The notes under the pieces: generated by a model
Told to the model about the DNA's origin: nothing
Seen by the model: only the letters and a program-made list of their open reading frames with translations
Databases searched by the model: none
Made by a program: the position numbers and the translations under genes
In this document: in pieces, positions 1-7,304 of the stretch
Numbering within the stretch: the stretch's first letter is position 1
Layout: every line of letters begins with the position of its first letter
Virus record (IMG/VR): IMGVR_UViG_3300021197_001894
Location: 1-35,337 of that record
Length of the DNA stretch: 35,337 bases
Direction: 5' to 3' (one strand)
Origin: a virus

Positions 1-61
1 AGTGAGTTTTAGTGGTCATATCACGAGCACAAATGCAAAAGGAAGTATCTACAGGAGATAA
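1..61 (+). CDS. 3' end of a gene entering from the left (partial)
   Basis: An open frame runs in from the window edge and stops with TAA at 59-61, giving a C-terminus that ends in NAKGSIYRR. Its last codons overlap the ribosome-binding site (AGGAGA) of the next gene, as is usual for the packed late genes here. Only about 19 residues are visible, so no family can be assigned. By position it would be the last gene of the head/packaging block that is missing from the window. It could also be chance open frame. Confidence 0.35.
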   Translation, partial: VSFSGHITSTNAKGSIYRR

Positions 62-65
62 GAAA

Positions 66-176
66 ATGAATAAAAAACTAAAACCAATACCATCAAAAAA
101 TAAAGGTCTTAAAAAATTACCTAAAAAAGTAAGGAATAAAATGGGCTTTAAGAAAAAAGGTGGAATAGTAAAATAG
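66..176 (+). CDS. small very basic protein, 36 aa, KKGG C-terminus
   Basis: A 36-residue protein, one third lysine, with no acidic residue visible. It ends in the motif KKKGGIVK. The start is well supported: AGGAGA lies 7-8 bases upstream of the ATG. The next small frame begins directly after the stop. Function is unknown. The lysine-rich character suggests nucleic-acid contact or packaging with the DNA. The GG-containing tail resembles motifs in the other small basic proteins downstream and in the large ejection-type proteins of the same operon. Confidence 0.6.
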   Translation: MNKKLKPIPSKNKGLKKLPKKVRNKMGFKKKGGIVK

Positions 177-248
177 ATGTGTAAGTGTAATGAAGATTAC
201 GAATGTATATGTGGACTTGAAATAGAAGAGAACAATAAAAATGACTAA
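177..248 (+). CDS. tiny Cys-rich acidic peptide, 23 aa
   Basis: The ATG follows the preceding stop with no gap, and the frame overlaps the next gene by 8 bases. The peptide has two CxC pairs, Cys2/Cys4 and Cys10/Cys12, in an otherwise acidic sequence ending NNKND. That arrangement could hold a metal ion or form disulfides. No clear ribosome-binding site is visible beyond translational coupling from the gene before. I do not recognise a family. The tight packing and the non-random cysteine pattern are the reasons for calling it. It may still be a chance frame in a 64-base gap. Confidence 0.4.
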   Translation: MCKCNEDYECICGLEIEENNKND

Positions 249-519
249 ATTATGTAAAAGAGGAAAAGAAGCCGCAAAGAGAAAGTTTGACGTTTATCCT
301 TCAGCGTATGCAAATGCGTATGCTTCTAAAATTTGTGCTGGTAAAATAAAAGACCCTAGTGGTAAAAAAAGAAAAGATTTTAAAGGACCTAAGCCAATGG
401 CAAAAGGTGGTTCAATTTCTCAACAAAGAAAAAAGATATCTAATTATGATCAAGGTGGAATAGCTAAAGGATGTGGAATGATCATGGAAAATAAAAGAAA
501 AGTAACTCAAAAAATGTAA
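241..519 (+). CDS. basic late-region protein with KFDVYPSAYAN motif
   Basis: A 92-residue lysine-rich protein. Residues 5-35 (CKRGKEAAKRKFDVYPSAYA, then AYASKICAGK) match a short module I know from small proteins of cyanophages and other marine viruses, of unknown function. The C-terminal half has two GG motifs, MAKGGSIS at 53-60 and DQGGIAKGCG at 70-79, followed by ENKRK. The stop overlaps the next ATG by one base (TAATG). It is likely a DNA- or virion-associated protein given its charge and its place among late genes, but nothing in the sequence proves this. Confidence 0.7.
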   Translation: MTKLCKRGKEAAKRKFDVYPSAYANAYASKICAGKIKDPSGKKRKDFKGPKPMAKGGSISQQRKKISNYDQGGIAKGCGMIMENKRKVTQKM

Positions 520-803
520 TGGCTAAATCTGGCTTAAAAAAGTGGTTTTCTCAAGAATGGGTTGATATAGGTTCTCCAAAAAAAGGAGGAGGATTTGCCA
601 AGTGTGGTAGATCGAAACAAAAGAAAGATGCTAAAAGAAAGTATCCAAAATGTGTTCCTAAGTCAAAAGCCACAAGTATGTCAAAGGGAGAAAGAAAATC
701 AGCAGTGTCAAGAAAAAGAGCAGTGGCTCAAGGAGTTGGTGGTAAACCAACTAATGTGAAAACTTTTGTCAAGAAAAAAACAAGCAGAAAAAATAAAGCT
801 TGA
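519..803 (+). CDS. DUF5872-like small basic protein
   Basis: 94 residues, strongly basic. Recognisable blocks in order: WFSQEWVDIGSPKKGGGFAKCGR (residues 9-31), YPKCVPKSKA (42-51), a KGERKSAVSRKRA stretch (56-68), and KPTNVKTF near the end. This pattern is typical of a small-protein family common in cyanophages and pelagiphages that I recall as DUF5872. The paired cysteines (Cys29, Cys45) and arginine/lysine richness suggest nucleic-acid binding, but no function is established. It starts on the A of the previous stop and overlaps the next gene by 38 bases. Confidence 0.72.
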   Translation: MAKSGLKKWFSQEWVDIGSPKKGGGFAKCGRSKQKKDAKRKYPKCVPKSKATSMSKGERKSAVSRKRAVAQGVGGKPTNVKTFVKKKTSRKNKA

Positions 804-1350
804 TGTAGTTAATTGGTCCAAGACTGTCTTGGAACCAATGAATAAACATATAGGTTTTCCAGCGTGTCCTTTCGCTGCTAAATGGAGAAAAGATAAAAAA
901 GTGCGAATTGAAGTTCGCATGGATAAGTCTAAATATGAAAAACACTTAACTTCTGTCATTAAGTCTTGGAATAAAAAAGAACATGATATTATAATTTACT
1001 GCGACCCTTTTTTTGAACAATATAATCCTGAACAATTTCAAGAAAAAATAGATTTTTATAATAAAACCTATAACAGAAGAGATGTGTACTTTATGGGATT
1101 TCATCCTGAAACACCTGCTGATCCTGATAGTGAAGCTTTTCTTTGTGACCCCACTGAGGAACCTGTAAAACATGGTGACTTAGAATATTCTATGATGCTT
1201 ATACAAAAATTTAAACAACTGTATGATGCAAGTTGCAAACTACATAAGATAGGCTATTATAAGAAATGGCCTAAGGAATACTACGATGAAGTAGTAGCTG
1301 AAAGGCAAAATACGTACGAAAAACTTTTTAAAAAAGGAGTAAAGTCATGA
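766..1350 (+). CDS. DUF1415-like protein of unknown function
   Basis: A 194-residue soluble protein. It shows a Trp at 17, a PACPFAAKWRK block at 32-42 followed by a V-R-I-E-V strand, a GFHPETPADPD block at about 111-121, and a helical C-terminus. The order W, then CPFA, then a basic strand, then FHP resembles the bacterial DUF1415 family, where LCPFA and FHP are the signature. I infer a distant relation. The start appears to be TTG at 766, because an in-frame stop (757-759) lies just upstream and the next ATG (residue 25) would remove Trp17. It overlaps the preceding gene by 38 bases and the following one by ATGA. Confidence 0.65.
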   Translation: MSRKKQAEKIKLDVVNWSKTVLEPMNKHIGFPACPFAAKWRKDKKVRIEVRMDKSKYEKHLTSVIKSWNKKEHDIIIYCDPFFEQYNPEQFQEKIDFYNKTYNRRDVYFMGFHPETPADPDSEAFLCDPTEEPVKHGDLEYSMMLIQKFKQLYDASCKLHKIGYYKKWPKEYYDEVVAERQNTYEKLFKKGVKS

Positions 1351-1565
1351 TGGCAAAAAAGAAACAAGTAATGAAAAAAGGTGGCATGGCCAAAAAGCGT
1401 GGCGGTGGCATGATGAAGAAAATGAGTATGGGTGGAAATGTTTCACCAAGAAAAGCAATGGCCATGGGAATGATGGATGGTGGTCCAGCAAAGAAAAAAT
1501 CTGTCGTTAAAAAACGTGGTGGCGGAATGATGAAAAAGCGTGGCGGCGGAATGATGAAAAAATAA
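1347..1565 (+). CDS. Lys/Met/Gly-rich low-complexity protein
   Basis: 72 residues made almost entirely of lysine, methionine and glycine. The unit KRGGGMMKK occurs three times (residues 18-25, 57-64, 65-72), and KKGGMAKK and SMGGNV occur between them. The start is supported by AAGGAG about 6 bases upstream and by an ATGA overlap with the previous gene. There is no enzyme-like region. The composition suggests an unfolded, nucleic-acid-binding or condensing peptide that may be packaged in the virion, but this is inference. Two ATG codons in tandem leave the exact start uncertain by one residue. Confidence 0.65.
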   Translation: MMAKKKQVMKKGGMAKKRGGGMMKKMSMGGNVSPRKAMAMGMMDGGPAKKKSVVKKRGGGMMKKRGGGMMKK

Positions 1566-1566
1566 T

Positions 1567-2250
1567 ATGGCTACCTCTGGTACAACTACTTTTAATTTAG
1601 ATATAGATGACGTTGTAGAAGACGCTTACGAAAGATGTGGCGTTGAAACACGTTCAGGCTATGATTTAAAATCAGCTAGAAGAAGTTTAAATATTCTTTT
1701 TCAAGAGTGGATGAACAGAGGTATTCATTTATGGAAAGTAGAAAATGAAACTGCTAATTTAACAGCAGGCACAACTACCTATACTGCTCCAAGTGATGCA
1801 AGTGATGTTTTAGAAATGACTTTTAGACAAATATCAAGTGGCACAACAACTGACACTACTATGACTAAAATATCACGATCAGAGTATCAAGCGATTCCTA
1901 ACAAATTTTCTCAAGGTCAACCTACTCAATATTATGTCGAGAGAAATTTGTCTAACGTTCAAATTAATCTTTATCAAACACCTAATACAACAGATACTCA
2001 AATTAATTATAACTACATAGGTAGGATACAAGACGCTGGAGCTTATACAAATCAGCCTGACGCTCCTTTTAGATTTCTTCCTTGCATGGTTTCAGGTTTA
2101 GCTTTTTATTTATCGCAAAAGAAAAACCCTCAAATGACTCAATCTTTAAAATTATATTATGAAGATGAATTACAGAGAGCTCTCACCGAAGACGGACAAA
2201 GAGCATCTGTTCATTTAGTTCCTCAAAACTATTTCATAAACGGTTCATAA
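1567..2250 (+). CDS. head-tail connector / tail accessory protein (P22 gp4-like)
   Basis: 227 residues. The N-terminus (DIDDVVEDAYERCG, then SARRSLNILFQEWMNRGIHLW) and the following TAGTTTYTAPSDASDVLE strand pair are typical of marine phage proteins annotated as tail accessory factor or packaged-DNA-stabilisation protein like P22 gp4, which seals the portal exit. It sits immediately before two further connector-type genes, as expected for this role. The family assignment rests on remembered sequence pattern. A tail-tubular or adaptor role by another name is possible. Confidence 0.65.
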   Translation: MATSGTTTFNLDIDDVVEDAYERCGVETRSGYDLKSARRSLNILFQEWMNRGIHLWKVENETANLTAGTTTYTAPSDASDVLEMTFRQISSGTTTDTTMTKISRSEYQAIPNKFSQGQPTQYYVERNLSNVQINLYQTPNTTDTQINYNYIGRIQDAGAYTNQPDAPFRFLPCMVSGLAFYLSQKKNPQMTQSLKLYYEDELQRALTEDGQRASVHLVPQNYFINGS

Positions 2251-2251
2251 C

Positions 2252-2584
2252 ATGGCTACCTTTGCTACAGGTAAATATGCTGTTGCTCTTTGTGATAGAT
2301 GTGGTCAACAATATAAGTTTGCTCAATTACAAGAAGAGTGGAACGGTTTGATGACATGTCCTGAGTGTTTTGAAACTAAGCACCCTCAATTAGACCCTTC
2401 TTTTCATAGTGCTGATGCACAAGCTTTACCTTGGACTAGACCAGCGAGACAAGAACCTATGACTGTTTTTGTTGGAGCTTCAGGAGACTCATCTTTTGAA
2501 TCAAATGGAATGCAACCGTCTAAACCAAGTAGAGCATTGATTATTGGTTCAAGTGTTGGTAAAGTGACAGTGGAGATATCATGA
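2252..2584 (+). CDS. zinc-ribbon protein of the connector module
   Basis: 110 residues. A CDRC motif at 14-17 and a CPEC motif at 36-39 form a four-cysteine zinc ribbon. This is followed by KHPQ and a WTRPARQEP segment, then a flexible Ser/Gly-rich region. This layout is conserved in many podovirus and myovirus genomes between head-tail connector genes; its function is not known to me. The gene begins 1 base after the previous stop and overlaps the next ATG by 4 bases, so it is translated as part of the connector set. A structural or assembly role is inferred from context. Confidence 0.7.
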   Translation: MATFATGKYAVALCDRCGQQYKFAQLQEEWNGLMTCPECFETKHPQLDPSFHSADAQALPWTRPARQEPMTVFVGASGDSSFESNGMQPSKPSRALIIGSSVGKVTVEIS

Positions 2585-3267
2585 ATTATTCAGAACTTTT
2601 AGATAATGTAAGAAATTACACAGAAGTAACAAGTGATGTGCTGTCTAATTCTGTGATTAATGTTTTTTTAACTAACATAGAAAATAAAGTAGCTAGACAA
2701 TTAGATTCTGATGATCAAAGAAGATATGCCACTACAACCTTTGAAGCCAATAATGCTTTTCTAGATGTTAGTGGTCCAGAAGGTGGGTTTAGATTTGCTA
2801 GAGCATTACAAATCGTAGCTGATGATGGAACAAGAACTTGGTTAGAGCAAAGAGATGCCACTTTTATGGACGAATATTCGGTAGAAAGATCCACGACAGA
2901 TACAAATTTTACAGGGCAACCCAAGTATTGGGGTAATTGGGACGCAACAACCTTGATTGTAGCTCCTACTCCAAATGTAGCTTATACAGTGGAGATGTGG
3001 TATGATGAAACAGCCGAAAGATTAGGGAATGGTTCAGGAACAACCTCCACCACAACATTTTTGTCTAATAACGCTCCTGAAGTTTTATTATTTGGAACTT
3101 TATCGGAGGCTTTTTCTTACTTGAAAAACCCACAAGATATGCAATTATACGAAAGTAAGTACCAAGTAGCTCTGCAAGATTTTGCACAAGAGCAAATGGG
3201 TCGTAAACGTAGGGATGAGTATCAAAATGGTGTGTTACGAATTCCGATGAAATCGCTAACACCATAA
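2581..3267 (+). CDS. putative phage adaptor / tail-neck protein
   Basis: 228 residues. It begins with a helical segment (MNYSELLDNVRNYTEV, then SVINVFLTNIENKVARQLD) followed by a beta-rich middle with FMDEYS and QPKYWGNWDATTLIVAPTPN. This order is characteristic of phage adaptor proteins, of the SU10-adaptor type as I recall it, that attach below the portal. The C-terminus is helical and basic (FAQEQMGRKRRDEYQNG). It directly precedes the repetitive structural genes. The identification is by pattern and context; no catalytic motif is expected. Confidence 0.6.
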   Translation: MNYSELLDNVRNYTEVTSDVLSNSVINVFLTNIENKVARQLDSDDQRRYATTTFEANNAFLDVSGPEGGFRFARALQIVADDGTRTWLEQRDATFMDEYSVERSTTDTNFTGQPKYWGNWDATTLIVAPTPNVAYTVEMWYDETAERLGNGSGTTSTTTFLSNNAPEVLLFGTLSEAFSYLKNPQDMQLYESKYQVALQDFAQEQMGRKRRDEYQNGVLRIPMKSLTP

Positions 3268-3282
3268 GGGAGTAACTAAAAA

Positions 3283-3726
3283 ATGACAATAAATCAAGCA
3301 GTCTGTGCTTCATTTAAAAAAGAACTGTTAGCAGGCGATCATGATATTGATAACGATACAATCAATCTCGCTCTGTACACAAACTCTGTAACTTTAAATG
3401 GAAACACAACAGCCTATTCCGCAACAAACGAAGTAGGTAATTCAGGAACATACGCAGCAGGTGGTATAACTTTAACAAGTCCAACTATCGGCTTAACAGC
3501 AACTAGCGCAACAGCTTCTACAGCATTTGTTGATTTTGCAAACGCAAGTTTTACATCAGCAACAATATCTGCTCAAGCAGCTTTGATCTATAATAGATCA
3601 TCAGCTAATACAAACGCAGCTATTTGTGTTCTTGATTTCGGTGCAGTAAAAACATCAACAAACGGTACATTCACAATCGCATTCCCAACTAATGATGCTT
3701 CAAGTGCTATATTAAGATTATCTTAA
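3283..3726 (+). CDS. beta-rich virion structural protein
   Basis: 147 residues, Thr/Ala/Ser-rich. The start CASFKKELLAGDHDIDND, the YSATNEVGNSGTYAAGG segment and the C-terminal VLDFGAVKTSTNGTFTIAFP block make up a protein type I have seen in many marine phage tail modules, usually called a structural or tail protein of unknown function. A GGGAG lies 11 bases before the ATG. It has no enzyme motif. By position between the neck genes and the tail fibre it is probably a virion surface or tail-fibre-associated protein. Confidence 0.62.
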   Translation: MTINQAVCASFKKELLAGDHDIDNDTINLALYTNSVTLNGNTTAYSATNEVGNSGTYAAGGITLTSPTIGLTATSATASTAFVDFANASFTSATISAQAALIYNRSSANTNAAICVLDFGAVKTSTNGTFTIAFPTNDASSAILRLS

Positions 3727-3743
3727 TTTAGAGGAGCATTACC

Positions 3744-4730
3744 ATGGCAGATGCTTGGGGTGAAAATAATTGGGGCGAAGGGGCATTTGGCCAACAAAGC
3801 TCGATCACGGTATCTGTTACTGGGTTATCGACTACAACAGCATTAGGAACTGAGTCTGTTGTTGCAGATGCATTAGTAGCCGTTTCAACTTTATCTATGA
3901 CCAGTGCGTTAGGCACTGCAGTAGGTGAACCTGAAAATGTCACGTTTCCTACAGGTGTTTCATTCGAAACACAACTCTCTGGAGCATTAGCAATTGAAGA
4001 AGGCGCAGGTGTCGTTCTCGGAAGTTTATCCACATCATTTGGTTTAGGCACTGAAGTAGCAGACGGAACCGTTGATGCAGGTTGGGGAAGAAATACTTGG
4101 GGTTCTTTCGCATGGAATGAAAATATAACTCAAGAGGTTAGCGTCACAGGTGTGGCGATGTCCACGGACTTAGGCACTTCTACAGTTGAAGTAGGTTCAG
4201 GTGTCATAGTTTCTGTAACAGGCTTAGAGATGACAAGTGCTCTAGGTGATACAACTGAAACAGGAACATCTCTTGTTACTTTAGATAGTCAATTAGTAAG
4301 TGTAGCTTTATCAGGAGCGACTGTTTCTGGTGAGGGAAGTGTTGCAGTTATTGCACCTTCCGATCAATTAGACTTTGCTATTGGAACTCCTACTATTGAA
4401 ATATTTACACAAGTAGATCCTGTTCCAGTCACTATGACTTCTGCACTTGGAACTGCTGTGGCAGAGGCAGATGCTCTTGTACAACCTACAGGAGTTTCAA
4501 TGACCTCTGCTTTAGGTACGGAAACAGTAGAGGTAGGAACTGGTGTAATTGTAAGTGTTTCCACAGTTGCCATGAGTTTTGCTGCAGGAACAGCAACAGC
4601 TACAGGTGGAGCTATTGTTAACTTAACAGGACTTGACTTATCGATAGTCACAGGAAATCCGTTTGCCACACCTTGGGCAAATGTAGTAACAGGTGCAAGT
4701 AATACTTGGACAGGGGTAGACGCAGCATAA
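3744..4730 (+). CDS. repetitive tail protein with MTSALGT repeats
   Basis: 328 residues, almost free of lysine and arginine. It is built from degenerate repeats of about 20-30 residues whose core reads V(S)xTGhxMTSALGTxxVE. Clear copies lie near residues 27-40, 51-62, 136-150, 158-170, 229-240 and 251-265. Two Trp/Gly motifs, WGENNWGEGAFG at 5-16 and WGRNTWGSFAW at 114-124, interrupt them. The ATG is preceded by GAGGAG. The repeat predicts a stacked beta structure, fitting a fibre or other elongated virion part. Families like this are common in marine phages, without a proven role. Confidence 0.65.
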   Translation: MADAWGENNWGEGAFGQQSSITVSVTGLSTTTALGTESVVADALVAVSTLSMTSALGTAVGEPENVTFPTGVSFETQLSGALAIEEGAGVVLGSLSTSFGLGTEVADGTVDAGWGRNTWGSFAWNENITQEVSVTGVAMSTDLGTSTVEVGSGVIVSVTGLEMTSALGDTTETGTSLVTLDSQLVSVALSGATVSGEGSVAVIAPSDQLDFAIGTPTIEIFTQVDPVPVTMTSALGTAVAEADALVQPTGVSMTSALGTETVEVGTGVIVSVSTVAMSFAAGTATATGGAIVNLTGLDLSIVTGNPFATPWANVVTGASNTWTGVDAA

Positions 4731-4736
4731 AAAGTG

Positions 4737-4764
4737 TTGCTTGAATAACAAAAAAAGATATATT
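4737..4764 (+). promoter_or_regulatory. possible promoter before the tail-fibre gene
   Basis: TTGCTT at 4737-4742 and TATATT at 4759-4764 are separated by 16 bases in the 50-base gap upstream of the tail-fibre gene, one of the longest gaps in the late region. The -10 box matches consensus at 5 of 6 bases, the -35 at about 3-4. In such AT-rich DNA chance matches are frequent. Confidence 0.28.
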
Positions 4765-4780
4765 TTAGAGAGGTTTAAAC

Positions 4781-5884
4781 ATGGCAAGTACATATACAAG
4801 TAGATTCAAATTAGAAAAGATGGAAACAGGGGCTAACGCCAATACCTGGGGTACAAATACCAATAATAATTTGGATGTTTTAGATGCCTTTGGTGGTGGT
4901 TATTTAGCTAAATCTGTTGCAGGTTCTGCTAATATTACTCTTTCAACTGCTGATGCAGATCCAACCGCTGAATCAGCGAATAAAGTAATTGAACTCACAG
5001 GAGCCTTAACGGGAGATATCGTAGTATTTATTCCTGCCGTTGAAAGCGATTATGTTTTCTTTAATAATACATCAGGTTCTCAAACTCTTACCATAGCTGC
5101 AACAGGTCATACAGCAAATGGTTTTGTTATAACACAAGGAGCATACTCACATGTTTATTGTGAGGGTACAGCTAATTTTAAAATTTATAATGCAGTTGAC
5201 AAATTAGGAACAACAGCTTTTAAAGGTGTTGCAACTTTTGATGCAGGAGCCACAGTTGCTTCTGGTCAAAATTTAACTGCAGGTGGTGGTAACATCACAC
5301 TTAGAAGTAATGGACAAGTTCAGGCTACTTTATTTACAGGTAGTGGTGCTGGTTTAACAGGAGTTGAACCTTTTGCTTCAGGAACTAAAATGGTTTTCTA
5401 TCAAGCCTCAGCTCCAACAGGTTGGACACAAGATACCGCTACTGCATTAAGTGATGCTGCTTTTCGTGTGACTACAGGTTCAGGTGCAGGCACAGGTGGT
5501 AGTGATACTTTTCAAACAACTTTTGTATCAACTAAAAATGCTGATACAAGTTCCGCAACAGTTTCTGTTTCAGGATCAGTTGGAGGTCATACCTTATCGA
5601 CACCTGAGATATCTAGTCACAAACATGGTATGGTAAATATGGCAAATAATCCTCCTGTAAGACCTCAACAACCTTTTCTTACTACCGCAGCATCACCTAG
5701 TGCCACTCAAGATAATCAAGTTGAGTACGATACAAATAATAATTTACGTAACGTTGCAGATGCAGGTGGCGGTGGATCTCACTCTCACCCATTTAGTGTA
5801 TCTAGTTCTTCTCTAGGCGGTACTATCTCTGTTCCTGCGATGAACATAAAATATGCAAACGTAATTGTAGCCGCTAAAGACTAA
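4781..5884 (+). CDS. tail fibre with phage tail-collar domain
   Basis: 367 residues. Residues 1-40 (KMETGANANTWGTNTNNNLD) are the N-terminal segment common to marine phage fibre proteins, probably the attachment part. A beta-rich middle follows. From about residue 200 (SGTKMVFYQASAPTGWTQD) the sequence matches the phage tail-collar domain, with the usual metal-type histidine clusters HKH (about 278-280) and HSH further on. The product is expected to be a trimeric receptor-binding or side fibre. AGAGAGG precedes the start. The oxygenase/glycosyltransferase cassette begins 4 bases after the stop. Confidence 0.78.
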   Translation: MASTYTSRFKLEKMETGANANTWGTNTNNNLDVLDAFGGGYLAKSVAGSANITLSTADADPTAESANKVIELTGALTGDIVVFIPAVESDYVFFNNTSGSQTLTIAATGHTANGFVITQGAYSHVYCEGTANFKIYNAVDKLGTTAFKGVATFDAGATVASGQNLTAGGGNITLRSNGQVQATLFTGSGAGLTGVEPFASGTKMVFYQASAPTGWTQDTATALSDAAFRVTTGSGAGTGGSDTFQTTFVSTKNADTSSATVSVSGSVGGHTLSTPEISSHKHGMVNMANNPPVRPQQPFLTTAASPSATQDNQVEYDTNNNLRNVADAGGGGSHSHPFSVSSSSLGGTISVPAMNIKYANVIVAAKD

Positions 5885-5888
5885 TTTT

Positions 5889-6440
5889 TTGTATCAAATA
5901 TTAGATAACGTTCTAAAAAAACCATCATTAAAATTTTTATATAATGAGAGTTTATCTACCTATGGTTGGCAATTAAATAGAAAATCTCAAAAGAATGAAG
6001 ATAAAGGATTTGGAGGTTTAATTCTTTCAGATAATTATCAACAATCAAATAACAGTTTTTTATATGGATTTAATATTTATTTATATCAACAAATATTGTC
6101 GAACTTTAAAAGCAACGTTTTAGAGGATCAACCACTACCTAGAAGAATACATTTAGGAGCAAAGTATAAAGGAAATGTAGGATCAAATCATAGGGACACT
6201 GATCACATTGATGATACTACTATATTATTTTTTAATAATCCTTTTTGGGAAAAAGATTGGGGAGGGGGAATTGTTATAGAGAACGAGTTAATAGATTATG
6301 TTCCAGGGAGAGCCATAATTTTTCCTTCAGTATTTTTTCATCACGTTGAACAAATTAAATCTGACGAGTCTCCGATTAGACTTGCAACAAATTTTATCTT
6401 TAACTATAATTTTAAAAGTTTAAAAAATGCCAATATTTGA
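5889..6440 (+). CDS. putative 2-oxoglutarate/Fe(II) oxygenase (first of four)
   Basis: 183 residues. The double-stranded beta-helix signature of 2OG/Fe(II) dioxygenases is visible: His101-x-Asp103 (NHRDTDH), a GGG strand at 125-127, then PGRAIIFPSVFFHH with His151 as the distal iron ligand, and Arg164 (SPIRLATNF) as the probable 2OG-binding arginine. Such enzymes hydroxylate proteins, nucleic acids or small molecules; the substrate is unknown. The start must be TTG at 5889, because an in-frame stop ends at 5870 and no ATG follows soon. It overlaps the next gene by 14 bases. Confidence 0.72.
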   Translation: MYQILDNVLKKPSLKFLYNESLSTYGWQLNRKSQKNEDKGFGGLILSDNYQQSNNSFLYGFNIYLYQQILSNFKSNVLEDQPLPRRIHLGAKYKGNVGSNHRDTDHIDDTTILFFNNPFWEKDWGGGIVIENELIDYVPGRAIIFPSVFFHHVEQIKSDESPIRLATNFIFNYNFKSLKNANI

Positions 6441-6888
6441 TCCTGACGGTAAATGTCCTCTTTTAAATAAGAAATGTATTAAGCATCAATGTGTTTGGTA
6501 TAATATGCTTCAAGGTAAGCACCCTCAAACAGGATTAGATGTTCAAGAATGGGGATGTTCCATAGCTTGGATTCCGTTATTATTGGTAGAAAACTCACAA
6601 CAAATTATGGGCACAAAGGCTGCTACAGAGTCTTTTAGAAATGAAATGGTTCAATCAAATAACATAATGACTAAGGTTTTAGCTCAAAGCGGTGATGCAA
6701 AAAAAGCAATGGCAACCGCTACTTCTATATTTGAATTGATAGGTAATCATCAGGAGGCTATTGATAAAAAAGACTCCTCTTTGGAGGATAAAACTATTTT
6801 ACAACTAAGTAATAATAAGGTAAAAGTAAAGAAAGGTAAAAAGGTAAAAAAAGATGGCAACAACAGTAAACAACACAACAGTAAATAG
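6427..6888 (+). CDS. conserved marine-phage protein with four-Cys N-terminus
   Basis: 153 residues. The N-terminus has Cys10, Cys17, Cys22 and Cys43 in the frame CPLLNKKCIKHQC, then EWGCSIAWIPLLLVEN. This is followed by a helical region (QQIMGTKAATESFRNE) and a lysine-rich, probably disordered tail. I recognise the N-terminal pattern from cyanophage and pelagiphage genomes, where it has no assigned function. The cysteines could bind zinc or an iron-sulfur cluster. The last 35 bases overlap the next gene, so the lysine-rich tail is constrained by two frames. Confidence 0.68.
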   Translation: MPIFDPDGKCPLLNKKCIKHQCVWYNMLQGKHPQTGLDVQEWGCSIAWIPLLLVENSQQIMGTKAATESFRNEMVQSNNIMTKVLAQSGDAKKAMATATSIFELIGNHQEAIDKKDSSLEDKTILQLSNNKVKVKKGKKVKKDGNNSKQHNSK

Positions 6889-7285
6889 TAGATTAACTAT
6901 TATTTTTGATGCGGCTGGATCATTAGATGGAGATGGACCAAGAATTGGAACAGGTAATACTGAATCTGACGTTATTATTGATAACGAAACTCATTTAAAC
7001 TTTCGTTCTCATACGGAGATTGATGCCAATATCCATGCTTTACAATGGAATGCTAAGACTAATACTGGAGAAATAGAGTATATAGATAATAGGGAAAATG
7101 AATCTATATCTTCTCTACCTCAATGGGCAACAAACGTTGTTATAAGAGTTGAAGCACAAAATGTTTGGAATGAATCGTTTAATACCTCTATGAAATCAGA
7201 TGATGCGGATGTTCAAGCGAGTTCTACAACAACCGCAAATACAAAAAGAGATGAGTATCTGACTGCACACAGCATTACTTACTAA
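6854..7285 (+). CDS. conserved hypothetical late protein
   Basis: 143 residues, acidic, predicted beta-rich. It begins MATTVNNTTVNSRLTIIFDA, has an EIDANIHALQWNAKTNTGEIEY segment that looks like a beta hairpin around a Trp, and ends with a helical TKRDEYLTAHSITY. I do not recognise a characterised family. The position inside the cassette between two oxygenase genes suggests either a tail-fibre accessory protein or a substrate/partner of the cassette. The start lies inside the previous gene and is preceded by purine-rich sequence. Confidence 0.6.
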   Translation: MATTVNNTTVNSRLTIIFDAAGSLDGDGPRIGTGNTESDVIIDNETHLNFRSHTEIDANIHALQWNAKTNTGEIEYIDNRENESISSLPQWATNVVIRVEAQNVWNESFNTSMKSDDADVQASSTTTANTKRDEYLTAHSITY

Positions 7286-7304
7286 AGTTTTTCTGTAAAA
7301 AATA

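Noticed and set aside
708-1173. Minus-strand open frames antisense to the small basic and DUF1415-like genes
   Set aside because: They mirror lysine-rich plus-strand coding sequence, give Phe/Ser/Leu-rich proteins without motifs, and have no ribosome-binding sites.
3065-3313. Minus-strand frame spanning the end of the adaptor gene and the next start
   Set aside because: It lies antisense to well-supported genes and has no family features.
3728-4669. Two minus-strand frames within the 328-aa repeat protein gene
   Set aside because: The repeated Ala/Val/Thr/Pro composition is the antisense image of the plus-strand repeats.
5885-5900. Frameshift or lost start codon for the first oxygenase
   Set aside because: The TTG at 5889 restores a full-length protein with all catalytic residues, so an alternative start codon is the simpler explanation.
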